Origin: Bedellia somnulentella
Taxonomy: Eukaryota > Arthropoda > Insecta > Lepidoptera > Bedelliidae
DNA length: 64,000 nt
Assembly (NCBI GenBank): GCA_963576735.1
Contig: OY755173.1
Location: 15,842,873-15,906,872, forward strand
Direction of reading: 5' to 3'
The notes below the pieces were generated by a model. That model saw only the letters and a program-made list of their open reading frames with translations, was not told the origin of the DNA and made no database searches. Made by a program: the position numbers and the translations under genes. This document shows positions 24,725 to 35,500 of the stretch, one piece after another (positions within the stretch are counted from its first letter, which is position 1; every line of letters starts with the position of its first letter).

Positions 24725-25541
24725 GGTTTGTATGTTCCTTATGGAAACAAAAACTACTCGACGGATTTTAACGAAACTTGGTACAATTATTCTTCATACA
24801 CCTGCGCAGGTTTTTGTATTCTTTCCAGCAGAGTAGTAAAGGGGAATTTAGGGAAATTTTGGGAAAACGGGAGAAGTTACTCCATTTTTTAAGCCTCCAT
24901 CGCGTGTGCAGCCTTAATGGTTTAACTTACATAGAATTCATGTATGACGGAAATATTATTCATAAAATTATCTAAAAAAAAATCCTCAACAGTTTATGTC
25001 TATCTTTTACGGTTGACTCACAATAACACGTGTAATTCCTGATAGCTTAGCAGTTCGGAACATTCTGATTATATTTGTTTACTCTTACGTTTGTAAACCT
25101 CTCACTCATCCCTAATTTAAAAAAGGTAACATTATTACCTATTCAATAAAAAAAGAATCATAGAAATCGGTAGAGAAACACCGAAATTATACATAAAATA
25201 AGCCATCGCGCCCGTGACCAAAACCAAATCTTTACTAATTTACATATAACATACTAGATGGCGCCAGTAGTTGCATCCTACATCACGTAATGATTTATTT
25301 TTTAGATTGTTATAAATAGATCATAGAGTTTTATTCCAAAGTTTGCTATTAAACGGAAATACTGAACCGTTCATTAAAGCGCATTCAAAATCACCAAACT
25401 ACACTGTTTAGGGAGTGCTATAAATTTAATAAATTGAAAACATTGCGCTGAATTTCACAATGCTTGAGCAGTGACTGAAGAAAGAAACCTCAGATATTTA
25501 AAAAAACAACGCTACCCGTGCGAAGCTGGGACGATCCACTA
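24556..25541 (+). mobile_element. Non-autonomous Helitron, copy 1
   Basis: It begins TCTATACTTATAATAAATCT and ends with acccgtgcgaagctggg followed by gatccacta, the degenerate form of the Helitron 3' end. It contains a (GTCT)n microsatellite at 24677-24724. It is collinear with copy 2 at 25747-26666, with many substitutions. Confidence 0.8.
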
Positions 25542-25746
25542 TTTAAAAATAATAGGGGCTCCATAGAACTTTAATTTTATCAATAATATAACTATGAATA
25601 TAAGTAACATATATACGTAATATACTAACGTATAGACCAACTACTCTTCCTGAAGAACTTGCCACTTAAATGAATAAATTTGTATAACGTGAATCATTAT
25701 GATTAAAATATTTTAAAACACAGTTGATATTAATGCGGTATATCTA

Positions 25747-25865
25747 TCTATACTTATAATAAATCTGTAGAGAGGTCAATTCTGTACATGGAATATATTT
25801 TCAAAATAACTATCAGGGGGTGATTAGGGATCGATACTGATGCCAAAAATGCAATAAGTAAAATT

Positions 25866-25903
<38 letters not shown>

Positions 25904-26666
25904 GGTTTGTATGTTCCTTATGGAAACAAAAACTACTCGACGGATTTTAACGAAACTTGGTACAATTATTCTTCATACTCCTGGGCAGGTTTTTGTATAC
26001 TTTCCAGCAGAATAGTAAAGGGGAATTTTGGGAAATTTTGGGAAAACGGGAGAAGTTACTCCATTTTTTAAGCTTCCCTCGCGTGTGCAGCCTTAATGGT
26101 CAAAGTTACACAGAAATCACGTATGACGGAAATATTCTACATAAAATTATCTATTAAATATTCCGCATCAGTATATGTCTATCTTTTATGGTTAACTCAC
26201 AACAACACGTGTAACTCCTGATAGCTTAGCATTTCGGCGCATTCTGATTATATTTGTTTTCTCTTACGTTTATAATACTCTCAATCACCCTTATTTCAAA
26301 AGTTAACATTATTACCTACTCAATAAAAAAAGAATCATAGAAATCGGTATAGAAACACCAAAATTAATAGTCCCAACATAATAGTCGCACGCGATCAAAA
26401 CCAAATCCTTAGTAATTTACATATTACGTACTAGATGGCGCCAGTAGTTGCATCAATTAAAACCTAAAGATTAGCTTAATTTCGGAGATATTGATCTGAA
26501 CCGATCATAAAAGCGCTTTCAAAATCACAAAGTAACACTATATTCAGACATGAGTGCTGTAAGTTGTAATAAAGGCGCTAATTTCGTACCGCTTGAGCAG
26601 TGATTGAAGACACCTCCAATATTTTTAAAACTACGCTACCCGTGCGAAGCGGGGCCGATCCACTAG
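25747..26666 (+). mobile_element. Non-autonomous Helitron, copy 2
   Basis: The 5' end is the same as copy 1, and it has a shorter (GTCT)n run (25868-25903). The 3' end is intact: cccgtgcgaagcggggc, then CTAG at 26663-26666. No Rep/helicase coding sequence is present. The two copies lie about 200 bp apart in the same orientation. Confidence 0.82.
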
Positions 26667-26734
26667 TAATAAATAAATAGCTGCAACTATAATTACCTCG
26701 ACGTCCGTCGCAAATGGATTGTCAGGCAGTAATA

Positions 26735-26830
26735 TGAGCAATGGGCCATTGTGTGAACACAAATTGATCGTGGCCTACAATTGCCAATTGCGAAGCGTGG
26801 CCCATCGTGGGCCAATGAGTACTGGGCGCT
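26735..26830. repeat. GGCCCA-rich block
   Basis: caatgggccattgtg and gtggcccatcgtgggccaat are internally near-palindromic. The composition matches 24245-24450. Confidence 0.35.
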
Positions 26831-27898
26831 TTAGAGAAAGTGAGGAAGGCGTTGAACTTTGAACTGTCCAAAGGGTCTAGCAGGCTAAGGGAACAAGATT
26901 GGCCTCCGAAGCCGATCTTGCTGATTTTTATGGTGGTGCACCAGCTTCAGCCACGGTTACTGTGTGACAAAAATCAGCCCTCGATCTTCTTTTGTTTTTG
27001 AGATTTTTGACATTTACCAAATCATCAAGGTATTTTTTTTAAACTTATATTTTAGATAAACTACGCAAGCTAGAACAACCAAACCAAATCACGATAAACG
27101 AGAATAAAATGAACTTTTAATCGCATGTTTTTATGGGGGGCCTACCAATAGTACTTCAGTCAAAAAATCATAGTTTATTTTTTTTATTACATTTTTTTGA
27201 CGTTTGCCGCGGAGGTACATCCACCAAAAAAATCTCAAAAAGAGCTACTAAAGACATGTACAAGTGCATAGAAAAAAAATTGCAAAAATCGTGGTGCGTC
27301 ATGTCAAAAAATCGAAAATATTTGCAATACAACACCAGTATTTAAGTACTAGAGTAGTATATATTTTATGTAAACTCTTTAGTGTTTATTAGATTCTATT
27401 TATGAAGATAACATTTTGACATCTGACATTTGTAATCAAATCTCAGTTACAACTTACAACTCTTCGGGCTATGTCGGTGACATAGAATAAAGAGTACCCA
27501 GAATCCGCTCACGGCCGCATCGATAGTCCTATTTCATTGGTTTCTCTTGCATACCAACGCAACGCACCCGCACTCAGTCGGTTAGAAGCTTTGAAAGTGA
27601 CAAGCCAAAACAGCTCCACAAAAAAATTCATAATGACGACTTACGTACTTCCATCTTGTCGAAATAGAGTAAATATCAAAGCTAATGAACTGGGAATCAC
27701 ATTTCACCGGTTACTATTGTTATTTTCCACTTACTTTCGATGATTGAAAGCAATTTAATTTTGTGAAAATTACGAATTTTCTTACGCCGCCATGTCAGTG
27801 TTGCAAGCGTAGAACTTTGTATTTTCTACCATTTTCAACATAAGAATATTATGTTTAGGTAGAAATTCTAAATGGTGAAAAATAAGTACTTTTGGGTA

Positions 27899-28083
27899 TT
27901 TTAGATTTCCTGCAGACGAAAGCAGGCGAGCTCCATGGGTAAGAATTATACAAAAACTAAAATTGATGAGTATTGGAAACCCACCTCAAGCTCACGCATT
28001 TGCTCCGAGAATTTTGAAGAAAAATATTTTGATTTAACTAAATCTGGAATCAGAAGACTTGTAAAAGATGCCATACTCACGAA
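27899..28083 (+). pseudogene. THAP-domain fragment inside the P-type relic
   Basis: After a TTTTAG acceptor-like site the sequence reads FPADESRRAPWVRIIQK. It then shifts by one base into a frame reading SSSRICSENFEEKYFDLTKS, followed by GIRRLVKDA. These are the FP, W, C-x2-H-like and downstream parts of a THAP zinc finger, with the H of C-x-x-H replaced by N. The upstream exon is unrecognisable. This DNA-binding domain is normal at the N-terminus of P-type transposases. Confidence 0.75.
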
Positions 28084-28152
28084 GGTATATTTGTACTATA
28101 TTTGAAATATATACCTATCTGTATATGCGTAATATTATACATATAAATATAT

Positions 28153-28345
28153 ATCTTACTATAATATTATAATTGTGAAAGTTTGTGTGGATGTGATTGT
28201 TACGATTTCAGACAAAATCTACTAAAGGAATTTGGATGAAACTTTGAAGGTATATAAATTATACATCGAAATACGATAAATTCGAAAAAGGGTAAGCAGT
28301 GATATATGTGTACCTACGTGAAAGAAGACGCGGGTGAAGAGCTAG
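28153..28345 (+). mobile_element. Short Helitron-like insertion
   Basis: It starts tactataatattataattg and ends aagacgcgggtgaagagctag, both common ends of small lepidopteran Helitrons. It separates the THAP fragment from the C-terminal transposase fragment. Confidence 0.5.
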
Positions 28346-28439
28346 TTAATTGTATTTAAATATTATGTATGTGTCTAAATATTAATAGTTTTTATAATCT
28401 TTTGTATCTAAAAGTTATTATTGTTTTTATATACGCTAT

Positions 28440-28641
28440 GCATGGTGGATTGAACGACAACCCAAATGCAAAACAATTTAAGGGTATATACCGCAAAGTA
28501 TTGTGCAATTTAGGGATAAAAGCTTCGGATCAAGGCAATTGCATAGCTCTTGAAGATATTGGAGTTCTTAGCTGTAATCCAACTACGAATGCCATAAACC
28601 TGACAACATTCTTGTTTTTTATTATCCATCTTATTATTTAG
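28440..28641 (+). pseudogene. P/THAP9-type transposase C-terminal fragment
   Basis: The frame reads GGLNDNPNAKQFKGIYRKVL and then SDQGNCIALEDIGVLS, corresponding to the GG.N..P...QFK..YRK..........NC region of P-superfamily transposases. It is followed by unrelated hydrophobic sequence and a stop. Catalytic acidic residues from the central region are absent. Confidence 0.7.
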
Positions 28642-29894
28642 AAGCATTAAACAATTCACGATTATGTTCAAATATAGAAAAAGAACATTTTGATATTTCA
28701 GAAAATTTAATTTTACTAATAAGTTAAAAAACTATTAAAGCTGTTGTTTTATTTTTAATATATGTTTTTTATTATCTTATCATTTAAAAGCATTAAATAT
28801 TTCATTTTTTTTCTCAAATATAGAAAAAGAACATATTAAATAATTATAAAAAGTTTGGTAGAAATTAATAGGATTTTGGTAGAAAATATACATTTGCAGA
28901 CTGGCGATGGGTTAAAGCTTGCAACATTGCGGGGCGTGAAGTGCAGTGAGAGCGGGGGGATTATTGGACCATTTTGCCGAACCGATTTTGTACTGACTAC
29001 GGTGTCTGGAGGATACTAAGTTTGTGGTCGGTGACTTTAGTTCTTCAGCGGACCTCCTCATTTCTGATTCGATCGCGCAAAGAAACCCCGAGCATAGCCC
29101 TCTCCATTGCCCTCTGAGCTACATTGAGCAACTTTGAGCTTTCTTATCTGATCCATATTTGTATTATGCCAACAGTAACTTAGGGGGGTGTTGAGACTGT
29201 TGTGCACCATTTGATTGCAAATGTCAGATGTCAAAATGTTATCTTCATAAATAGAATCTAATAAACACTAAAGAGTTTACATAAAATATATACTACTCTA
29301 GTACTTAAATACTGGTGTTGTATTGCAAATATTTTCGATTTTTTGACATGACGCACCACGATTTTTGGATATTTTTTTATGCACTTGTACATGTCTTAAG
29401 TAGCTCTTTTTGAGATTTTTTTGGTGGGTGTACCTCCGCGGTAAACGTCAAAAAAATGTACTAAAAAAAATAAACTATGATTTTTTGACTGAAGTACTAT
29501 TGGTAGGCCCCCCATAAAAACATGCGATTAAAAGTTCATTTTATTCTCGTTTATCGTGATTTGGTTTGGTTGTTCTAGCTTGTTAGTTTATCTAAAATAT
29601 AAGTTTAAAAAATACCTTGATGATTTGGTAAATGTCAAAAATCTCAAAAACAAAAGAAGATTGAGGGCTGATTTTTGTCACACAGTAACCGTAGCTGAAA
29701 CCGGTGCACCACCATAAAAATCAGCAAGATCGGCTACGGGGGCCAATCTTGTTCCCTTAGCCTGCTAGACCCTTTATTTCATTTATTTTATCAAACTAAT
29801 GACAGGTAGCGCGGTAAAGCAATCCTGTATTTTTTTAATAGAAAATAAATATGTTTTTCCAATAAACCTGTTAACACCACACGCGTCAATTTCA

Positions 29895-29975
29895 ATAGGT
29901 GGCTGAGGAATTTATTTTTCCGAAGCTCTAGCTAACCTTTCTAGGGATTTATAACCGTGAGTATATGTGCATAAA
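29895..29975 (+). mobile_element. SINE family A, 3' end only
   Basis: Only the last ~80 bp are present, ggtggctgaggaatttattt through accgtgagtatatgt. Confidence 0.65.
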
Positions 29976-30250
29976 TGTAATAATTATTTATTTCAGTTTA
30001 ATGCAAGGATACTCTACACTACGGATGGGCCCTAAACACTCTCAGAGCGTAGCAGGGGGCGTGGCCTATTGGCACTTAAAATGGCTGACCTAGGGTTGTA
30101 TCATGCAAGAATCAGAATAGAAACATATCGATAAATTTGCCAACATGTTTATGTAGAAATACATTATATAATTTATTTTAACAGTGGGAAAATACTTTTC
30201 ATTTAGATCTAGATATTTTAACACCAGTTTTAAACCTTCGTTTCGCCACC

Positions 30251-30396
30251 ATGGATTTAACTCATGAACATTTTCGAGCGATAATTTATTATGATTTTCG
30301 GCGTGGGGTAAGTTAAAAGCAGTGCATCGATCAGTGGTTCAGTGAGATTAATCATGGGTGTCATATGCTCAAGGACGACTTTAAATCGGTTGTCGT
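30251..30396 (+). pseudogene. mariner transposase N-terminal scrap
   Basis: An ATG at 30251 opens MDLTHEHFRAIIYYDFRRG, the typical start of SETMAR/irritans-type mariner transposases. A short distance on, WFSEINHGCHMLKDDFKSVV matches the W-x-x-x-F-N-x-G...D-x-x-x...S-V-V segment of the helix-turn-helix region. About 30 residues between them are missing and a stop intervenes. No terminal repeats were found. Confidence 0.75.
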
Positions 30397-30404
30397 ACAC
30401 ATTA

Positions 30405-30655
30405 CATATACTACTTACTTACGGCTATAAATCCCTAGATGGGGTAGCTAGAGCTAAGGAATGACAAATTCCTCAGCCACCTTTGGGAAGTTGAGTGGGG
30501 AAAAGTTGGTAAAATAAAGGTTGTTGGTGATGGGTGTCCCACCGCATCGCCCATAATTCCCTTAAAACGCCGTTAAAAGTCCGTTAATCGCCTCTTACGT
30601 ACACCCACTGGAAGAAATGGGGTAGTGCTATTCTAAGCCGACACTACACAGTTGT
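30405..30655 (-). mobile_element. SINE family A, full-length copy
   Basis: Tail (acttacggctataaatccct), core and head (ctattctaagccgacactac) are complete on the minus strand. Confidence 0.8.
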
Positions 30656-30827
30656 CGTACACGTACAACAAAATATTGATGCTGTGCTTGACTTATATTG
30701 CAAGATCGTACATATAAATACTAAAAAAACAACGTATTTAAATTAAAAATGTCACATTTATTCATGTTTAAATAACGTCAATTTGTTATAACACGTTCTG
30801 AATGAAACCTTTTCATTCGTAATTTTT

Positions 30828-31384
30828 TTATGATAAACCATACCATTTTTTTAAAATGTAATGCCAATTTTTATGCCAATGGTTGATATTTTCAAAGCCA
30901 ATACCATCAAGCCACTTTCTTCTCCGTGCTGCACTTGTAGGAAACCTGAAATTATTTAATTTTAGTAATCAATAACCACCTCATAAGTAACAAATGTGAA
31001 GAAAAGTGTAAACTATAAAAATAATGTTACCTACATTTTGGAAGGCATTTAGATTTTTAATAGGTTAACCAACCAACCAACTTAAACCGAATCTGATAGT
31101 ACTTAAACATCGATAATACTAAATGATCAGTGTTTGACATCACTAGGTAAACAATGGGAGGAAATAATTTTGGAAGAAATCATGAAAACTAAGCCTTTTA
31201 TGGCGAAAATATTACAATGATCATGAAGTTTCCTCTGATCACATCGAGGAAGCATGAAATACACCAAAAAAATACTCTTGACCGAAGTGAAAACAAATAA
31301 AATAATTACTTACTTGTGCAAAGTTAATTGAGGCCGATTTTCGCTATTACGGGTGCCACAATCTTTAACAGAGCAACAGGGCAT
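30828..31384 (-). CDS. Degenerate THAP-domain gene, two exons
   Basis: Exon A (31384-31314) reads MPCCSVKDCGTRNSENRPQL and ends at a GTAAGT donor. Exon B (30945-30828) follows a TTTCAG acceptor and reads FPTSAARRRKWLDGIGFEN, ending with a stop at 30828-30830. Together they give 62 aa. The first two cysteines (C-x4/5-C), the FP motif and the conserved W of a THAP zinc finger are present. The later C-x2-H pair and the AVPTIF box are not, unless the protein continues through a possible donor (TG|GTATGG) near 30846 to an exon I could not find. The intron lies at the same place and phase as in the THAP gene at 39642-40106. It may be a relic. Confidence 0.6.
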
Positions 31385-31814
31385 TGTGCATTTATATTAC
31401 CCATGTAATTTTATGGTCCAAAACTTGATTAATCAATGTCCAAAACACAATAAACACAATCAACACTTTTGTTTACAAAGCAACTTGACAGATCAAATGG
31501 CGACTAAGATGGCCGATCTGGGTACGCGCTATCATAATCGTAACGTCTTGACGAAATTTTGCCATAAACAACAAGAAGTAAACATGTATTGTTCTCTTTT
31601 TCAAAAGATTAAACTCGGAAGGTTAGAAAGAGAAAACTGCATATGGAATATTTCTGTTGCGATATGATTATTATTTGCATAACGTTATTTATATATAGTA
31701 CCACAGGGCCTATCCATAGAGTAGAGTATCCTTGGTTTAATGTCATATTCATGTCTATGATGACGCTCTGTAGGTACATGATTTTCCCTATGGCTCCTTG
31801 CGATTATTTGACTT

Positions 31815-32035
31815 TACCTAGAAGGGGTAGCCAGAGCAAAGGAATTAGAAATTCCTCAGCCACTTTTGGAAGTTCGTGGAGATTTGATGGTGAAATAAAG
31901 GTTCTTGGTGATGGGTCTACAACCGCATCGCCCAAAAATCCCTTTAAAACCCCTAGACCGTTAGCCGCCTTTTACTTACACCCACCGGAAGAAATGGGGT
32001 AGTGGAAATGCTATTCTAAGCCGGTACTACACAGC
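31815..32035 (-). mobile_element. SINE family A copy
   Basis: A nearly complete minus-strand copy, tail-truncated, with an extra short insertion near the head (gtagtggaaatgctattcta). Confidence 0.75.
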
Positions 32036-32353
32036 AAAATTTGACTTTACGTGCATAAGAAACAGGAAATAAAACAACTTCATTAACATTTAATCTTATA
32101 TTGTAGTTGATAATTAAAATACTAAAAATAAATTGTTGATTAAATCAAAACACTCTTCATAATAAAATTGATAGATACATAGTGATTCTAAATAGCAAAG
32201 TAACTTATTGTGTAACATGCAAAAAAAATCATCCAAAAAGTAGAATATTTTTTCTTAATATCTAAGTCATAATTTTTCAAATACCTATATACATATGCAT
32301 ATAAAATGTAAAGCGCATATCGGAATATTGTCTAAGGCTGTAAAACGGCTACA

Positions 32354-32545
32354 CTACATTTTGGGCACACTGTAAGATGCCACATACATAGCGGGACCGA
32401 AGACGAGTTCTAAAGCCTCTTCCCCATTTAAAATATAAACAAGTTGCACAAACTGTCTTAGACATCCACGGATTTTCTTTGTCAAGGTCCACCAGAGAAG
32501 ATTCTCCAATCTTTGTTGTACTTTCACGGTCCCTAAACGCAAACT
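32354..32545 (-). other. PPIP5K 3' flank with coding-like composition
   Basis: Below the stop codon at 32573-32575 the minus strand stays open in two frames. One reads RDRESTTKIGESSLVDL and then DKENPWMSK, which resembles a disordered tail; the other is MRLGTVKVQQRLENLLWW. A short alternative intron would be needed to join either to the last exon, and the phases I tried did not fit. It is probably 3' UTR. Confidence 0.3.
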
Positions 32546-32572
32546 ACATTACATTAGTATCACAGTATTGAT

Positions 32573-35500
32573 TTATCTTTTGTCGTCAGTAATATTAAAA
32601 CCTGGTTTGATAGAACTGTTTTTAGCTTTTGTCACGACAGGTAGAACGGAGTCACTGGTGGACAAGGCTTTGTCTTGGACAGGTGTACTTTCTGAATTCG
32701 AGGTACTCAAATGCTCTTCGCTAACAATAGTTGTTGTAAATCTGCTTCCTAAAACGTTTACTTGATTAGTGTTCCTGAGGGCACTACTGTCGCTATTTCT
32801 TCTACTGCCATTAATGACTTCATTTTTTTTGTTCTTGTTGCTGGTATTGATATCGCAGAAATTTAGTTGCGGTAAAAGTTCAGCTTTAGAGCATTTCTCT
32901 TTGACTTTGCACTCGGTGTTGATGTTTTTGGAGTTAGAAGGCATGTCTTTGTGTAGGCTTTCTTTGGTTTCTTGTAAAGTGAGTGAGTATAAGTCAAGCG
33001 GGGCTGCGCTAGTCGACGGTTCGTGGCCGCCGGGGGCGCCAAAACTCGAATATGGGCTGAGTTCATTTTTAATCACTTTAATTGGTGAACCGCACGTGTC
33101 TGCTGAGAGTGTCTCTTCATCATCGTCTTCTCCTTCAGCACTCTGAAACGAAAAATATAATTATTAAGCGTTAACATATAGTTTTAAAAGTAAAAGTTAT
33201 TCCACTAATTCAAAAAGAAATTATAAAGATAAGATCATTATTGTCTAGATGATTCTTGTAATGTCATCCTTTCCCCACGCAACTGCCAAAAGTGGCTGAG
33301 GAATTTCTAATTCCTTAGCTCTGGCTACCCCTTCTTGGGATTTATAGCCGTGAGTATATGTTATGTTTATGTATGATTCTTGTAAAGGCTATTTGGTTTG
33401 TGTGTTTAAGGTTGAATTGTTATTTCATATTTAGTTTCTAATGTCTGATCTCAAGAACTTTGAGAAAGCAAACTTTATATAAATTGCGCCAATTTAAGTT
33501 GCATAAAAAGCTACATTTAGCTGAATTGAGAATCTTATCCTGCTTTGTAGTCTTTTTAAAAAAAGGGTGAATTTTAATAAGTTTAGCGATATGTTATATA
33601 ATTGAACAACTTAAAACTAATCTTTAATAAGACAAATTATATTAATCTCAGAACATATGATAGAAATCCTCTTAAACCAAATATTGAATATAATGGGAAT
33701 CAAATAAGAAGTAAAAAAACAACGAAGTTGTTAGGCCTTCATACCGATCAATTTTGTGAGTGGATAAGTCATATAGGTGACTTATGTAAAATACTTAATA
33801 AATTTGTATTTGATTTCCATAGACTGGTTGTATCAGAAACCTACAAAATTTTACATGCATAAAGCCGCAGCTACAAATAAAAAAATGGAGTAGTCAGATC
33901 TCTAGAATCCCTCGGTCATATTTAGAAGTTGAGTGGATTAACTACACCCAGTCAAGAAAATATTACAAAAACTGGTTGGTGATTGGTCTCCAACCGCATC
34001 ACCTAACAATCACTTAAAAACCATTATACCCTTAATTTCATCGAACGACACCAACAGAAAGAAATGGGTTAGTGCTATTCTGAGCCAAAACTACACAGCT
34101 CTTTTTATATGTATTTTCACTTTTGCGAATTTCAAAACATAACGAACACGTTAATACCTATAATACACGAGCTAAAACAAACACAGTATATATAATTTTG
34201 CGTTCACACTCAATTTTATTCAACATTTGAACAAACTACACTTACCATAAGGTCATGGTCGGTGATGGAGCCGGCGGTCGCCTCATTGCTGTTGAAGTCG
34301 AGCTCCGAAGCGAGCGACACTGGCGTCACGTCGCCGCTAATAGAAGACCCTGCAAGTATTTAACTCACCGATTAATAAAGTACTCCACAAACCGTATATT
34401 GTAATAAGTATTTTATATTATTAGTTTACACACAGATTTTTCTTACGAAACGATAAGATTTTTTTTGTATAATTTTGGAATATTTAAAAGAAAATATCTG
34501 ATTAAATCGCAAAAGCGCCATTATTTCCATATTTCATTATTGTTATGAACCAAAAAAACAAGCACAATAAGATTACGTCGCGTGTTATAACAACCTAATT
34601 AATATACTCATGCACTAATCAGTTAACATGCGAATTTTGCTACAAAGGTTCATACGATATAATTATTCCGGTTAATAAAAGATTTATTCAATCACTTCAT
34701 ATCTAAGGTCAATTTACATTTTGCAGAAGGTCAATCTAGTAACGTTACGTAGACTCGCAAATCCTAATGTCCATATTATTCTATTTTCCCTATTATTTAC
34801 AGTGTCAAACTACATTAAGTTGCATAGTCTCTAATAAATAGATAAAAAGGAGTGCAATAAACTTGTTTGTACATATAATTTACTATGAACTACTTTAGAT
34901 GTAACACATTACACATACATCGCTATAAATGTTTGTGAGATGGCCTGCTACTTTAGCAACTTGAAGCAAAACTGAGAAACATTCAGTGAAATACACATGT
35001 ACTTGCAATTCATCAAGTATTCATTCATTCTTGGCGAATGAAAGATAGGACGACAGTTTTTACTAAAGGAAAGTACTTTTTCAATATAAACTTTACTCTT
35101 TAATACTGTTTTGTTATCAGTGTTTTTGAATGAAGACCGTGTTACAGGATCATAAATGAGTATTTCAATGAAAAATAATCAGAGGCTCAGAACCAAACCA
35201 GACTAAAGTTTAAAAGCATTAATCAAGGATAAGAAAAAATATGAAATTTTCGTATATTTGTTAACTTTATCTTGAAAAATTATTGAATAACTTGACAAAT
35301 AAAAGGTGTTGAATTGGCGCTCATTACTTACACAAAACATCCGGGTGTTTTCAATTATCAGAAAGTCGTAGCTATGCGCATAGTTCGAATACTTATGTTT
35401 ATCGATACCAATGAGCTTTAGTAAGGTATTTTTAAATATCATGATAATTCTTCGACTTGGATATTAAGTATGGATATTAACTTTACATAAACCACGCGAT

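Larger units (their letters stand above)
26870..29775 (+). mobile_element. P/THAP9-type transposon relic with ~570-bp terminal inverted repeats
   Basis: Bases 26870-27441 and 29209-29775 are inverted copies over their whole length, with about one difference per 15-20 bp. The tip is AAAGGGTCTAGCAGGCTAAG. Between them are a THAP-domain fragment at 27899-28083 and a frame at 28440-28560 reading GGLNDNPNAKQFKGIYRKVL, a signature near the C-terminus of P-element/THAP9 transposases. The central transposase is deleted. No target duplication is visible at these ends. Confidence 0.8.
29776..32572. other. Region between the P-type relic and PPIP5K
   Basis: It holds SINE-A pieces (29895-29975, 30405-30655, 31815-32035), a mariner scrap (30251-30396), a degenerate THAP gene (30828-31384) and the presumed PPIP5K 3' UTR below 32573. 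The remainder is unassigned. Confidence 0.6.

Noticed and set aside
26861..29783. 8-bp target duplication around the long-TIR P-type relic
   Set aside because: The flanks gaactgtcc and atttcattt do not match, so no duplication is claimed.
32769..33146. 125-codon hydrophobic plus-strand frame
   Set aside because: It is antisense to the last PPIP5K exon; the minus-strand frame has the splice junction and continuity with exon 20.
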